A program made the position numbers and the translations under genes. A stretch of DNA of 47,823 nt from Nitrososphaerota archaeon. GTDB taxonomy: Archaea; Thermoproteota; Nitrososphaeria; Nitrososphaerales; Nitrosopumilaceae. This document shows, piece after piece, positions 41,901 to 47,823 of this stretch (positions are counted from its first letter, which is position 1; each line of letters starts with the position of its first letter). The stretch is taken from assembly GCA_021325595.1 (NCBI GenBank), contig JAJPGX010000030.1, positions 1 through 47,823 on the forward strand, written 5' to 3'. The notes beneath the pieces are model-generated. The model did no database searches, was not told the DNA's origin, and saw only the letters and a list, made by a program, of their open reading frames with translations.

Positions 41901-42425
41901 CTTGAAGCTGAACGAAACTCCATTGTAAAATTCATCGAGGAAATTGATAAGGACAAACGTCAAACATTCTTGGAATCATACGATAAAGTAGACAAGGACA
42001 TACGAGAAATATTCAACAAGATGACTGGTGGAAATGCTTGGCTTGAAATACAAAACGAGGATGATCTATTCTCATCTGGAATTTCGTATCTAGTACAATT
42101 TCCAAACAAACCAAAAAGAGAATCTACATCAATCAGTGGTGGAGAAAAGACACTAGCGGCAATCACTTTCTTGCTTGCATTACAGAAATTAAAACCATCG
42201 CCATTTTATTTGCTTGATGAAGTTGATGCTCATCTTGATGCCTTGAACACAGAACGACTTTCACGAATATTGGAAGATAGAGCAGCTGGAAGTCAAATAA
42301 TCATGGTTTCGTTGAAAGATTCAGTAGTACAAAAAGCAAAACTGATTTACGGTGTATTTCCAAGAAATGGTGTATCGCATGTTGTGTCCCACAAAATATC
42401 TGGCACACCACAACTGGCAAATTAG
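38901..42425 (+). CDS. smc: SMC chromosome-segregation/condensation ATPase
   Basis: A 1174-residue SMC. It has an N-terminal lobe with GSNGSGKS (33-40) and two long coiled coils rich in Lys/Glu/Leu flanking a hinge near 510-650 (RLGIQGLVYEILSW to KVSHLTKIIL). The C-terminal lobe has SISGGEK (about 1079) and the Walker B FYLLDEVDAHLD (about 1102-1113). SMC rings entrap and extrude DNA with kleisin partners, none of which are next to it. The start is TTG, giving MVHIRKLEIFGFKSFGYKNT, exactly where the family begins. The stop overlaps the end of the convergent ABC ATPase gene. Confidence 0.96.
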   Translation: MVHIRKLEIFGFKSFGYKNTIVNLETGLVAISGSNGSGKSNILDAISFALGENSPKVMRVDKLRSLLHDVDNARHGAKIARVSCHFDNTDRKIPVDSNVVTITREMDETGENIYYLNQKKVLRNHILDLLEVANCGIHKLNIVQQGTITRISEFNAEERRKIIEDIIGLAYFDEKKTEALKQLDEADRRLEIALARMDEIKKRIDELEEERNNQLRYDFLDRELRRLYAIQASNKLRDIEETKISKEKSLHAIQSESKKAEEQRTLLREEIKKLEDEKQKFMDEVNAYNQAKAAIDSELASAMHQSEEANSKLATNSRRISQIDLRLPEIQTELASLHERRSLLESQITELKNLINNINESKKNTNTELATVDSEINQVMRQQSQIATNKLKVDEKIRNLTNLLNETKLSLSKLEQEKTDIQNKIEQNTSKIKSLLEEKQRLLMLEQKLRAVRAVHEVAMNDIKTRLGNLREKRAKIEHDIDETTLIFEKASKAAAQYEAKIKVVKEVMHEDYSIAKLKEDSKRLGIQGLVYEILSWDKQYERPILAVGSDWLKGLVVNDFATLLGLAEFAQQKKLPKIRIIPLDAISNSKVSIKKEQGVLGTLSEFVKCDQRFDALKNFIFGSIVLVDSKEKAYELSKQGYRAVTVDGQFFEADANAVVVDVNSKVSHLTKIILLSTSVDGLVESLELLKRFIQNKKNQIKKLERITKSLENRYISSETGLANVDLGLSDIKTKLKALGLSDDQLSSRIVQLKKREESITVALSKMESYVASLEERVSLTKENYAEEEQARIASVLSSLNEKRSTLLSTQTSISTQFRDLTTNLTELINQESSLKTNMRLLSQEQSSLNHEKHELEVQSRSLSKEKETLDSSLVALREKEQQLISTSGTSVTTLKEYDSKLKNLYESERTFSKEINGIERQSDSISRDIKDLAENEDRIRKTLHSYGYDSLLESFDVDHLLLELESEKKKLTGSLNTKSPETYVEISNGYRSMSSRKNELEAERNSIVKFIEEIDKDKRQTFLESYDKVDKDIREIFNKMTGGNAWLEIQNEDDLFSSGISYLVQFPNKPKRESTSISGGEKTLAAITFLLALQKLKPSPFYLLDEVDAHLDALNTERLSRILEDRAAGSQIIMVSLKDSVVQKAKLIYGVFPRNGVSHVVSHKISGTPQLAN

Positions 42426-43387
42426 TTTATTTTTATATAACAAGCAGAAAATCTGTTTTCTTGAACTTTCTCAAGTTCAGGTTCTTGTTTACATTTGTCA
42501 ATGGCATAGGGACATTTTGCCCTGAACCTACATCCCTGGTAGGTGTTTTCATTGGTAGATTCGTTTATGCGGATTTGTTTATTCTTATGAAGATTGTCTG
42601 GGTCTGGTTCTGAAACTGAATCTAAAAGAGCTTGTGTGTATGGATGCATGGGCTTTGATAGTACGTCATTAATTGGTCCCACCTCTACAATTTTTCCAAG
42701 ATACATTATTGCAATTTGATGCCCAACATATTTTGAAGTTGTAAGATCATGAGTAATGTAAAGAAATGAAATACCATGTTTTTCTTGTAATTCTTTCATC
42801 AAATCTAACACTCCAACTCTAACTGAAACATCAAGCATGGAGACAGGTTCATCTGCTATGATTAATTTTGGCTTGGTTACAATAGCGCGAGCGAGTGCAA
42901 CTCTTTGCCTTTGGCCGCCTGATAACATATGTGGGTGTTTTTTTACAATTTCCTCTATTGGTTCTAGTTTTACTTCTGCTAACGCTTGACGCACTATCTT
43001 ATTTTGTTCTAATTTGTTACCAATGTGATGAATCTCAAGTGGCTCCTTGATTATGTCAAGAACTGTCATTCTTGGATTAATTGATGCATAAGGATCCTGA
43101 TGCACCATTTGACACTCCATTCTTATTTTTTTGAGATGCTCACTTTTATCTGAGATTTTTATTCCGTCAAAAACTATCTTGCCTGCATCTTGTTCTAATG
43201 CTCCTAGTATCAGTCTGGCTATTGTCGTTTTTCCTGACCCTGATTCTCCGGCTAGTACCAACGTCTCTCCTTTTTTGATGGAAAGTGTAACGTCATCTAC
43301 TGCTCTTACCACTTCCTTCCTGCCAAAGAGGCCTTTTTTTACAAAATACTTCTTTAATCCCGTAATGGATAGGATCTCTTCCATCAT
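42422..43387 (-). CDS. Peptide/nickel-type ABC transporter ATPase (DppF/OppF-like)
   Basis: A 321-residue ATPase with GESGSGKTT (Walker A), LSGGQRQR (signature), IIADEPVSMLD (Walker B) and a C-terminal oligopeptide-transporter domain with cysteines in GCRFRAKCPYAIDKC and FSACYIK. The ATG at 43387 is preferred to an upstream TTG at 43414 because the latter lies inside a TATA-like GATATATTTGG. It would pair with the similar ATPase at 44415-45350, yet no permease or binding-protein gene is present between 38.9 kb and 47.8 kb. Substrate unknown (peptides or metals likely). Confidence 0.87.
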   Translation of the reverse strand: MMEEILSITGLKKYFVKKGLFGRKEVVRAVDDVTLSIKKGETLVLAGESGSGKTTIARLILGALEQDAGKIVFDGIKISDKSEHLKKIRMECQMVHQDPYASINPRMTVLDIIKEPLEIHHIGNKLEQNKIVRQALAEVKLEPIEEIVKKHPHMLSGGQRQRVALARAIVTKPKLIIADEPVSMLDVSVRVGVLDLMKELQEKHGISFLYITHDLTTSKYVGHQIAIMYLGKIVEVGPINDVLSKPMHPYTQALLDSVSEPDPDNLHKNKQIRINESTNENTYQGCRFRAKCPYAIDKCKQEPELEKVQENRFSACYIKIN

Positions 43388-43448
43388 TGCTTCATCGGAT
43401 CCCAAATATATCAAGCGATCACTGGGTCAAAATCTTACCATCGCAAAG

Positions 43449-43456
43449 TTTTAAAA
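43449..43456 (+). promoter_or_regulatory. TATA-like box of the exported repeat-protein gene
   Basis: TTTTAAAA is centred about 27 bases before the GTG at 43480, supporting a leaderless transcript. It shares a 92-base intergenic region with the divergent ABC ATPase promoter. Confidence 0.6.
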
Positions 43457-43479
43457 GCCATACTATATGAGAGAGAATC

Positions 43480-44409
43480 GTGAATTCAAAGGTATATGCT
43501 ATCCTGATGATTGCAGGTTTATTGGTTAGCACAAGTACAGTGTACCTGAATAGCGTGTTTGCAGATGATAATTGGTCTGATATTGTAAAAAGACAGCAAG
43601 CAGCAGAGGAGAAAGCAATGTTGACCTATGCATCAAAATACCAATTTACAGACATGGATCAAACCAAGAGAAACTGGTCTGGTCTTACCAGTGTTACAAC
43701 TGATGAAACTAGCAGAGGCAGACCAATTGAACAGCAAGCCCAAGTATCATTAGAAAATGCTTTGGCTCAGTTCGATCAAATTCATGTTAAACAATTAATG
43801 GACTTGCAGAGAAATTACACCGGTCTTACAAATACTCCAACCGATGAACAGGGACGAAGCAGAACTGTAATGATTGCTGACGCCCAAAACTCATCTGATG
43901 TTCAAGCTAATGCTATAATAAGCCAATTAAGAGGAATCCAATCTCAAACCTATGTTGGTTTTGAAACAGGACCTACTACAGAAGGATATGGTTATGATAG
44001 ACAAGCTGCAATAGAGCAAAAATGGAATACGGCAGAATCTCAAGCAGCTGACTTGGTGAATCAATTGGCAAAGATTGATGGTGTGTACATCGATTTATCA
44101 CAATACAAGGACACTACATCAAAATTTGTGTATAACTCTGGTTATACTACAAACGAGAATACGGTTGGTAGACAATTGAGTCCAGCTCAACAATATGCTC
44201 TAGAAAAAGCAATAGTTATTTTCGAACAGATTCACCAAAAACATTTGGCTGAACTAAAATCCAGTTACTATGGTCTGTGGAATACTCAAACCACTGACGA
44301 GACCGGCAGAGATAGAAACGCAATGCTGCAACAAGCACAAGCATCATCTATCGCAAATGCAATGCGAGTCTATGATGCCTATTATGGCGGTACTGGTGTA
44401 AATCCATAA
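43480..44409 (+). CDS. Exported protein with five ~24-residue repeats
   Basis: A 309-residue protein starting at GTG. Residues 1-28 are a signal peptide (hydrophobic 6-24, probable cut after VFA). The mature part has five copies of a motif that reads YxGLxxxxTTDExGRxR followed by Ala/Gln: at 65-88, 112-136, 157-180, 215-238 and 262-287. Stretches such as AQFDQIHVKQLMDLQ and VIFEQIHQKHLAELK form helices between copies 1-2 and 4-5. There is no sorting tag or transmembrane anchor at the end (GGTGVNP). I know no family. It lies between two ABC ATPase genes read on the other strand. Confidence 0.7.
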   Translation: MNSKVYAILMIAGLLVSTSTVYLNSVFADDNWSDIVKRQQAAEEKAMLTYASKYQFTDMDQTKRNWSGLTSVTTDETSRGRPIEQQAQVSLENALAQFDQIHVKQLMDLQRNYTGLTNTPTDEQGRSRTVMIADAQNSSDVQANAIISQLRGIQSQTYVGFETGPTTEGYGYDRQAAIEQKWNTAESQAADLVNQLAKIDGVYIDLSQYKDTTSKFVYNSGYTTNENTVGRQLSPAQQYALEKAIVIFEQIHQKHLAELKSSYYGLWNTQTTDETGRDRNAMLQQAQASSIANAMRVYDAYYGGTGVNP

Positions 44410-44414
44410 ACTAG

Positions 44415-45350
44415 TCATTCATACAGCCAGCACATTACATAGCCTGACTTTGTATTTATCTTGGCTGGATTTTTTCTACATTTGTCCATTGCATGAGGAC
44501 ACCTATCATAGAACTTGCAGCCTTCTGGAAGATTGATCATGCTTGGAGGAGCTCCTTCAAGAACTGTTATTTTGGATTCTGTTTTCAACTTGGGTGTCGA
44601 ATTCAATAACGCAACTGTATAGGGATGCATTGGGTTCCTGTAAATCTCATCTAAATTCCCAAATTCTACAATTTCGCCTGCATACATTATGGCTATTTTT
44701 TCTGCAATTTCGGATATGATGCCTATGTCATGTGAGATGAGTACTATTGAAAGGCCTTGTTTTTTTAGTTCTTTTAATACGTTAATGATCTGTGCTTGCA
44801 CTAGGACATCTAAAGCAGTAGTTGGCTCATCTGCAATCACAATCTTTGGTCTTAATAGCAAAGCCATGGCTATTACTACACGTTGCTTCATTCCTCCGCT
44901 AAGTTCGTGTGGAAATCTATCTAGGACTGATTCTGAAAGGCCTACTTGTAATATTGTGTGTTCGATTATTTGATGAGCATCACCTTGGAATTTGTGCTTT
45001 TTTAGAATCTCTACAAATTGTTGCCTTATGGTAAATACAGGGTCCAATGAATTCATGGCACCTTGAAAAATCATTGAAATTTCTTTCCATCTTATATTTT
45101 CTGTAAAGTCCTTTGGTGACATGTCTAGGATTGATTTGCCATCGAAAATTATTTTTCCAGATATGCTGGTTTTCTCTTGATGGGCCCTGATGATTGATAA
45201 ACCAAGAGTGCTTTTCCCACATCCACTTTCACCGACTATCCCTAGTGACTCGTTTTTAGGTAAAACAAATGAGACATTATTTACTGCATGAACACTAGTC
45301 CCTTGGCTGGCATATTTTACTTCTAATCCTTCGATCACAAGTGTGTCCAT
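44415..45350 (-). CDS. Peptide/nickel-type ABC transporter ATPase (DppD/OppD-like)
   Basis: A 311-residue ATPase with GESGCGKST (Walker A), MIFQGAMNSLDPVFTI (Q-loop), LSGGMKQRV (signature), IVIADEPTTALD (Walker B) and a C-terminal domain with GCKFYDRCPHAMDKC and a late YVMCW, the pattern of the oligopeptide-transport family. It is the natural partner of the ATPase at 42422-43387, from which it is separated by the opposite-strand repeat-protein gene. Permeases must be encoded elsewhere. Confidence 0.88.
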   Translation of the reverse strand: MDTLVIEGLEVKYASQGTSVHAVNNVSFVLPKNESLGIVGESGCGKSTLGLSIIRAHQEKTSISGKIIFDGKSILDMSPKDFTENIRWKEISMIFQGAMNSLDPVFTIRQQFVEILKKHKFQGDAHQIIEHTILQVGLSESVLDRFPHELSGGMKQRVVIAMALLLRPKIVIADEPTTALDVLVQAQIINVLKELKKQGLSIVLISHDIGIISEIAEKIAIMYAGEIVEFGNLDEIYRNPMHPYTVALLNSTPKLKTESKITVLEGAPPSMINLPEGCKFYDRCPHAMDKCRKNPAKINTKSGYVMCWLYE

Positions 45351-45393
45351 TATATTGTCTATATTGACTACACTTTTGAGCTTTTTTTAGGAC

Positions 45394-45408
45394 CGATCAT
45401 TTTGATCG
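45394..45408. repeat. Palindrome in ABC ATPase / DUF47 promoter region
   Basis: CGATCA, TTT, TGATCG: perfect 6-base arms in the 136-base divergent intergenic region, about 44 bases before the ABC ATPase start and 50 bases upstream of the DUF47 TATA-like box (CATTTAAC, 45457-45464). It may be an operator for either gene. Confidence 0.4.
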
Positions 45409-45486
45409 CAATTTTGGTATGTTTCTATATAGATCATATGTCCTATATTGGTCAGACATTTAACCATGTAGTTTCAGAAACACAAC

Positions 45487-46119
45487 ATGACACAATGGAT
45501 GTCTTGGATAAAGTCAAACGAAAAAGAGATTTTATCTATACTAAATGATCTTGCATGCAAGGCTGAAGAAGCCGCGAGTCTGCTTACCGAACTTTTGGAT
45601 GATTTTAGTAAATTAAATGAAAACCACGCAAAGATCAAAAAATTAGAGAGAGAGGCAGACAAGCTCACGCACTCTATATTTGAAGAACTAAACAAGACCT
45701 TCATCACACCACTTGATAGGGAAGATATCTCAAGAATAGCGTCAAAGACAGATGATATTATAGACTACATTGAAGGAATATCTGGCAGAATAATAAATTT
45801 CAAAATAAAATCTTCACCACCATACATGTTTGAAATTTCAAAAGAACTCCACAAAGCAACACAAGAAATTAACTTTATGATAACACGACTCAATAATGTG
45901 AAAGCTGACAAATCAATAATTGATCATTGCCGAACAATAAGTGAAATTGAACACAAGGCAGATGACATTTACAGAAAAGCAGTTGGCGAATTATTTGATA
46001 CGACTGATATAATAAATATTATAAAAACGAAAGATATCTATGAAGCGCTTGAAGAAGCATCAGACAGATGCCTTGATGTTGCTGATTCTATTGAAGATAT
46101 CGTATTAAAATACACGTAG
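45487..46119 (+). CDS. DUF47/PhoU-like accessory protein of Pit transporter
   Basis: A 210-residue, all-helical protein of the DUF47 (PhoU-related) family: KKLEREADKLTHSIFEELNK (about 50-69), FITPLDREDISRIASKTDDI and ISEIEHKADDIYRKAVGELF. The E/D-x3-D-x2 patterns in these helices are the metal-binding repeats of PhoU. Such genes usually sit directly before pit, as here (7-base gap), and modulate phosphate uptake. A TATA-like CATTTAAC lies about 26 bases before the ATG. Confidence 0.9.
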   Translation: MTQWMSWIKSNEKEILSILNDLACKAEEAASLLTELLDDFSKLNENHAKIKKLEREADKLTHSIFEELNKTFITPLDREDISRIASKTDDIIDYIEGISGRIINFKIKSSPPYMFEISKELHKATQEINFMITRLNNVKADKSIIDHCRTISEIEHKADDIYRKAVGELFDTTDIINIIKTKDIYEALEEASDRCLDVADSIEDIVLKYT

Positions 46120-46126
46120 ATGTATT

Positions 46127-47113
46127 ATGATTGAACTAGCTATAGGAGCAATAATAGCTGCACTAGTGTTTGATTTTCTCAATGGCTTTCATGATGCAGC
46201 AAACTCCATTGCTACAATTATTGGCACTAGAATTCTAAGGCCACTTCCTGCTGTTGCTATTGCAGGAGCTGCAAATTTTGCTGGCCCCTTTCTATTTGGG
46301 GTGGCAGTGGCAACAACTATTGGAAAAGGAATCATAGATCCAAGTTATGTGACATTAAACATTATCATTGGAGCTTTGATAGGTGCCATAGTTTGGGATT
46401 TCATTACATGGATTTTAGGTCTCCCGACATCTAGTAGTCACGCTCTAGTTGGTGGAATATTAGGTGCAGGCATAGCAGGAGCTGGCATACATGCCATAAT
46501 TTTTGACGGAATAGGAAAAACTCTGATGGGCATAATAATTTCGCCAATAGTTGGTTTGTTAATAGGATTTCATATCGCACTGGTAATAATGTGGTTGTTT
46601 GCTAAAACAAAACCGCACAAAGTTAATTCTGTTTTTGGTAAATTGCAATTAGTGTCCTCGACCTATTTTTCATTAACACATGGTGCAAATGATGGACAAA
46701 AAACAATGGGAATTATCGCACTTATTTTGTTAACTCAAGGTGTAATTACAAAATTTGAAATTCCGTACTATGTAATATTGATGGCAGCCATCGTGATGAG
46801 CCTTGGAACCTTCTTTGGCGGGTGGAGGATAGTAAAAACTATGGCAGTAAAAATCACACAACTAAGGCCGTATCAAGGATTTTCTGCAGAAACTGGTGCC
46901 GCAACAATTCTTGCAGTTCTTGCATGGCTTGGAATTCCGGCAAGTACAACTCATGCAATATCTGGTTCAATCATGGGGGTCGGAGCTGTAAGAAGACTTT
47001 CAGCAGTACGTTGGGGTGTGGGCAGAAGAATTGTCTGGGCCTGGATAATAACGATCCCTGCAAGTGCTGTAGTATCTTATATGATAATGATGATCATAAA
47101 GGCAATTTCCTAG
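46127..47113 (+). CDS. pit: Inorganic phosphate transporter, PiT family
   Basis: A 328-residue membrane protein with about ten helices. The two PiT signature repeats are visible: FLNGFHDAANSIATIIGTR (18-36) and SLTHGANDGQKTMGIIA in the second half, plus GLPTSSSHALVGG and GIPASTTHAISGS, the paired internal repeats. It takes up phosphate driven by H+ or Na+, perhaps as a metal-phosphate complex. It is co-transcribed with the DUF47 regulator. Length is at the short end for the family, as usual in archaea. Confidence 0.94.
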   Translation: MIELAIGAIIAALVFDFLNGFHDAANSIATIIGTRILRPLPAVAIAGAANFAGPFLFGVAVATTIGKGIIDPSYVTLNIIIGALIGAIVWDFITWILGLPTSSSHALVGGILGAGIAGAGIHAIIFDGIGKTLMGIIISPIVGLLIGFHIALVIMWLFAKTKPHKVNSVFGKLQLVSSTYFSLTHGANDGQKTMGIIALILLTQGVITKFEIPYYVILMAAIVMSLGTFFGGWRIVKTMAVKITQLRPYQGFSAETGAATILAVLAWLGIPASTTHAISGSIMGVGAVRRLSAVRWGVGRRIVWAWIITIPASAVVSYMIMMIIKAIS

Positions 47114-47175
47114 AAAACCATAGAAAATTCCGTATGATTTATTTTTTAGTCTAATTAAGCAAAAAACCGATTTCC

Positions 47176-47685
47176 TTGCGAACGCCCATCTGTAATTTTG
47201 ACGCCATGAATGGTATACTGTGCCCCCAATGTGAATCAAAACTAGATCAGGGAAAACTAACCAAAGCAGATGTGGACGCCTCAATAAAACTAGTCCAACT
47301 GTCACAAAAAATACCACAACTGGAAAAATTCACGCTTGGTGCGTGTCGAGAATCTCATGGAAGTTACGTATTATATCTGAATAGCTCTGATATAATGACA
47401 ATACGTCAAAGTAGAGAACTTTATCGTATATTACAAAACGAATTTCCAGGAAAACTCTGGCTGGTACAAGAAGGTGCTGATTATAAAAAACTCATCGAAG
47501 ATCTGTTCTTTCCTATCAAGATTTTGGCAATAAACCAAGTATGGGCTCCTGGAGGTATACAAAAGACCAAAGTTGTGGTATCTGGAAGAAAAACTCCTAG
47601 ATTTCCAATTGATGTAGAGAAGGTCATAGCCGTAGCAAAGGATCTTAGAAAGATAGAACTAGTAGTTGAATTTGAGAGAAAGTGA
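47176..47685 (+). CDS. Archaeal NusA-like KH-domain protein with N-terminal zinc knuckle
   Basis: A 169-residue protein. The N-terminus MRTPICNFDAMNGILCPQCE has three cysteines (C6, C16, C19) as in archaeal NusA-related proteins that begin M-x-x-P-I-C...G-I-L-C-x-x-C. The rest holds KH-like segments (GSYVLYLNSSD, NQVWAPGGIQKTKVVVSG). The TTG at 47176 was chosen over the ATG at 47206 because it restores this conserved start, and a TATA-like CTAATTAAG sits about 20 bases upstream. It is followed after 4 bases by aspS. Likely RNA-binding; role in transcription or translation is inferred from family. Confidence 0.75.
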   Translation: MRTPICNFDAMNGILCPQCESKLDQGKLTKADVDASIKLVQLSQKIPQLEKFTLGACRESHGSYVLYLNSSDIMTIRQSRELYRILQNEFPGKLWLVQEGADYKKLIEDLFFPIKILAINQVWAPGGIQKTKVVVSGRKTPRFPIDVEKVIAVAKDLRKIELVVEFERK

Positions 47686-47689
47686 TAAC

Positions 47690-47823
47690 TTGGAACTAAA
47701 AAAAACTCATTATATCGGAACTCTTGCCCTATCTATGAAGGGACAACAAGTAGTCGTAGGTGGATGGGTAGAAGACCTGAGAGAACTAGGTAAACTAACA
47801 TTTATCACATTGCGAGATATCAC
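47690..47823 (+). CDS. aspS: Aspartyl-tRNA synthetase, N-terminal fragment (cut by window edge)
   Basis: The first 44 codons start at TTG and read ELKKTHYIGTLALSMKGQQ, then VVVGGWVEDLRELGKLTFIT and LRDI, the OB-fold anticodon-binding domain of archaeal AspRS (GWV...D.R..GKL.FI.LRD). The frame is open to the window end, so the catalytic domain is outside. It begins 4 bases after the NusA-like gene and is presumably co-transcribed. LysRS and AsnRS share this fold, so discrimination rests on the archaeal AspRS-like pattern. Confidence 0.82.
   Translation, partial: MELKKTHYIGTLALSMKGQQVVVGGWVEDLRELGKLTFITLRDI

Noticed and set aside
1-47823. Defence island, prophage, transposon or CRISPR array
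   Set aside because: No integrase, transposase, cas gene, regularly spaced repeats or shift in composition was seen; gene content is housekeeping throughout.

Overview
The window is a dense, AT-rich archaeal chromosome segment. It carries Spt4 and Rpo7, Alba, Pth2, Cdc48, aEF1B, deoxyhypusine synthase, NurA-HerA-Mre11-Rad50 and an Nre-type repair protein. The gene content points to an ammonia-oxidising-type Nitrososphaerota (Thaumarchaeota), probably of the Nitrosopumilales/Nitrosotalea kind: a membrane-anchored twin cupredoxin, a thaumarchaeal-type archaeosortase, exported proteins with the 'IPxWIKxxAxWW' module, many tiny zinc-finger proteins and convergent proline-catabolism genes. I cannot fix the genus. 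Many starts are GTG or TTG, and many genes have a TATA-like box about 22-30 nt before the start codon with no Shine-Dalgarno, which suggests mostly leaderless transcripts. I see no rRNA, tRNA, CRISPR array, insertion sequence or prophage.

Layout. 1-3.7 kb: minus-strand end-resection operon nurA-herA-mre11-rad50 (rad50 cut by the window edge). 3.8-6.3 kb: convergent P5C dehydrogenase and proline dehydrogenase. 6.4-9.8 kb: de novo NAD synthesis (aspartate dehydrogenase, nadA, nadC), with nadC downstream of rpo7-spt4. 9.9-11.5 kb: Mrp/ApbC-type Fe-S carrier and GTP-dependent dephospho-CoA kinase. 11.6-13.8 kb: a patch of very small proteins (two 33-residue C2H2 fingers, a zinc ribbon, a charged peptide, DUF2024, a cyclophilin-like protein, a SprT-like protein). 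13.8-16.3 kb: JAMM protease, twin cupredoxin, heme O synthase. 16.3-20.5 kb: zinc ribbon-aEF1B-Cdc48-winged-helix operon and a geranylgeranyl reductase. 20.5-25.2 kb: Pth2, small unknowns, a FilR1-like regulator, a methyltransferase and a radical SAM enzyme. 25.2-26.9 kb: exported PEBP protein and a fluoride-resistance unit led by a fluoride riboswitch. 26.9-34.5 kb: a G-domain-less EF-Tu/SelB-like protein, DUF99, Nre, archaeosortase plus HExxH protein, DinB, Alba and a PAC2 chaperone. 34.6-38.8 kb: RAM domain/CysRS-like/GNAT operon, deoxyhypusine synthase, inositol-1-phosphate synthase. 38.9-47.8 kb: SMC, two peptide-type ABC ATPases flanking an exported repeat protein, DUF47-Pit phosphate uptake, a NusA-like protein and the start of aspS.

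The most notable items are: a fluoride riboswitch whose P1 strand can alternatively pair with the crcB Shine-Dalgarno; a short CysRS-like enzyme with two changed zinc ligands, translationally coupled to a GNAT protein and lying near inositol-phosphate synthase; an archaeosortase with no cysteine at all, coupled to an HExxH protein; and an exported five-repeat protein between two ABC ATPase genes that have no permeases nearby. Family assignments come from reading motifs by eye; no database search was run.
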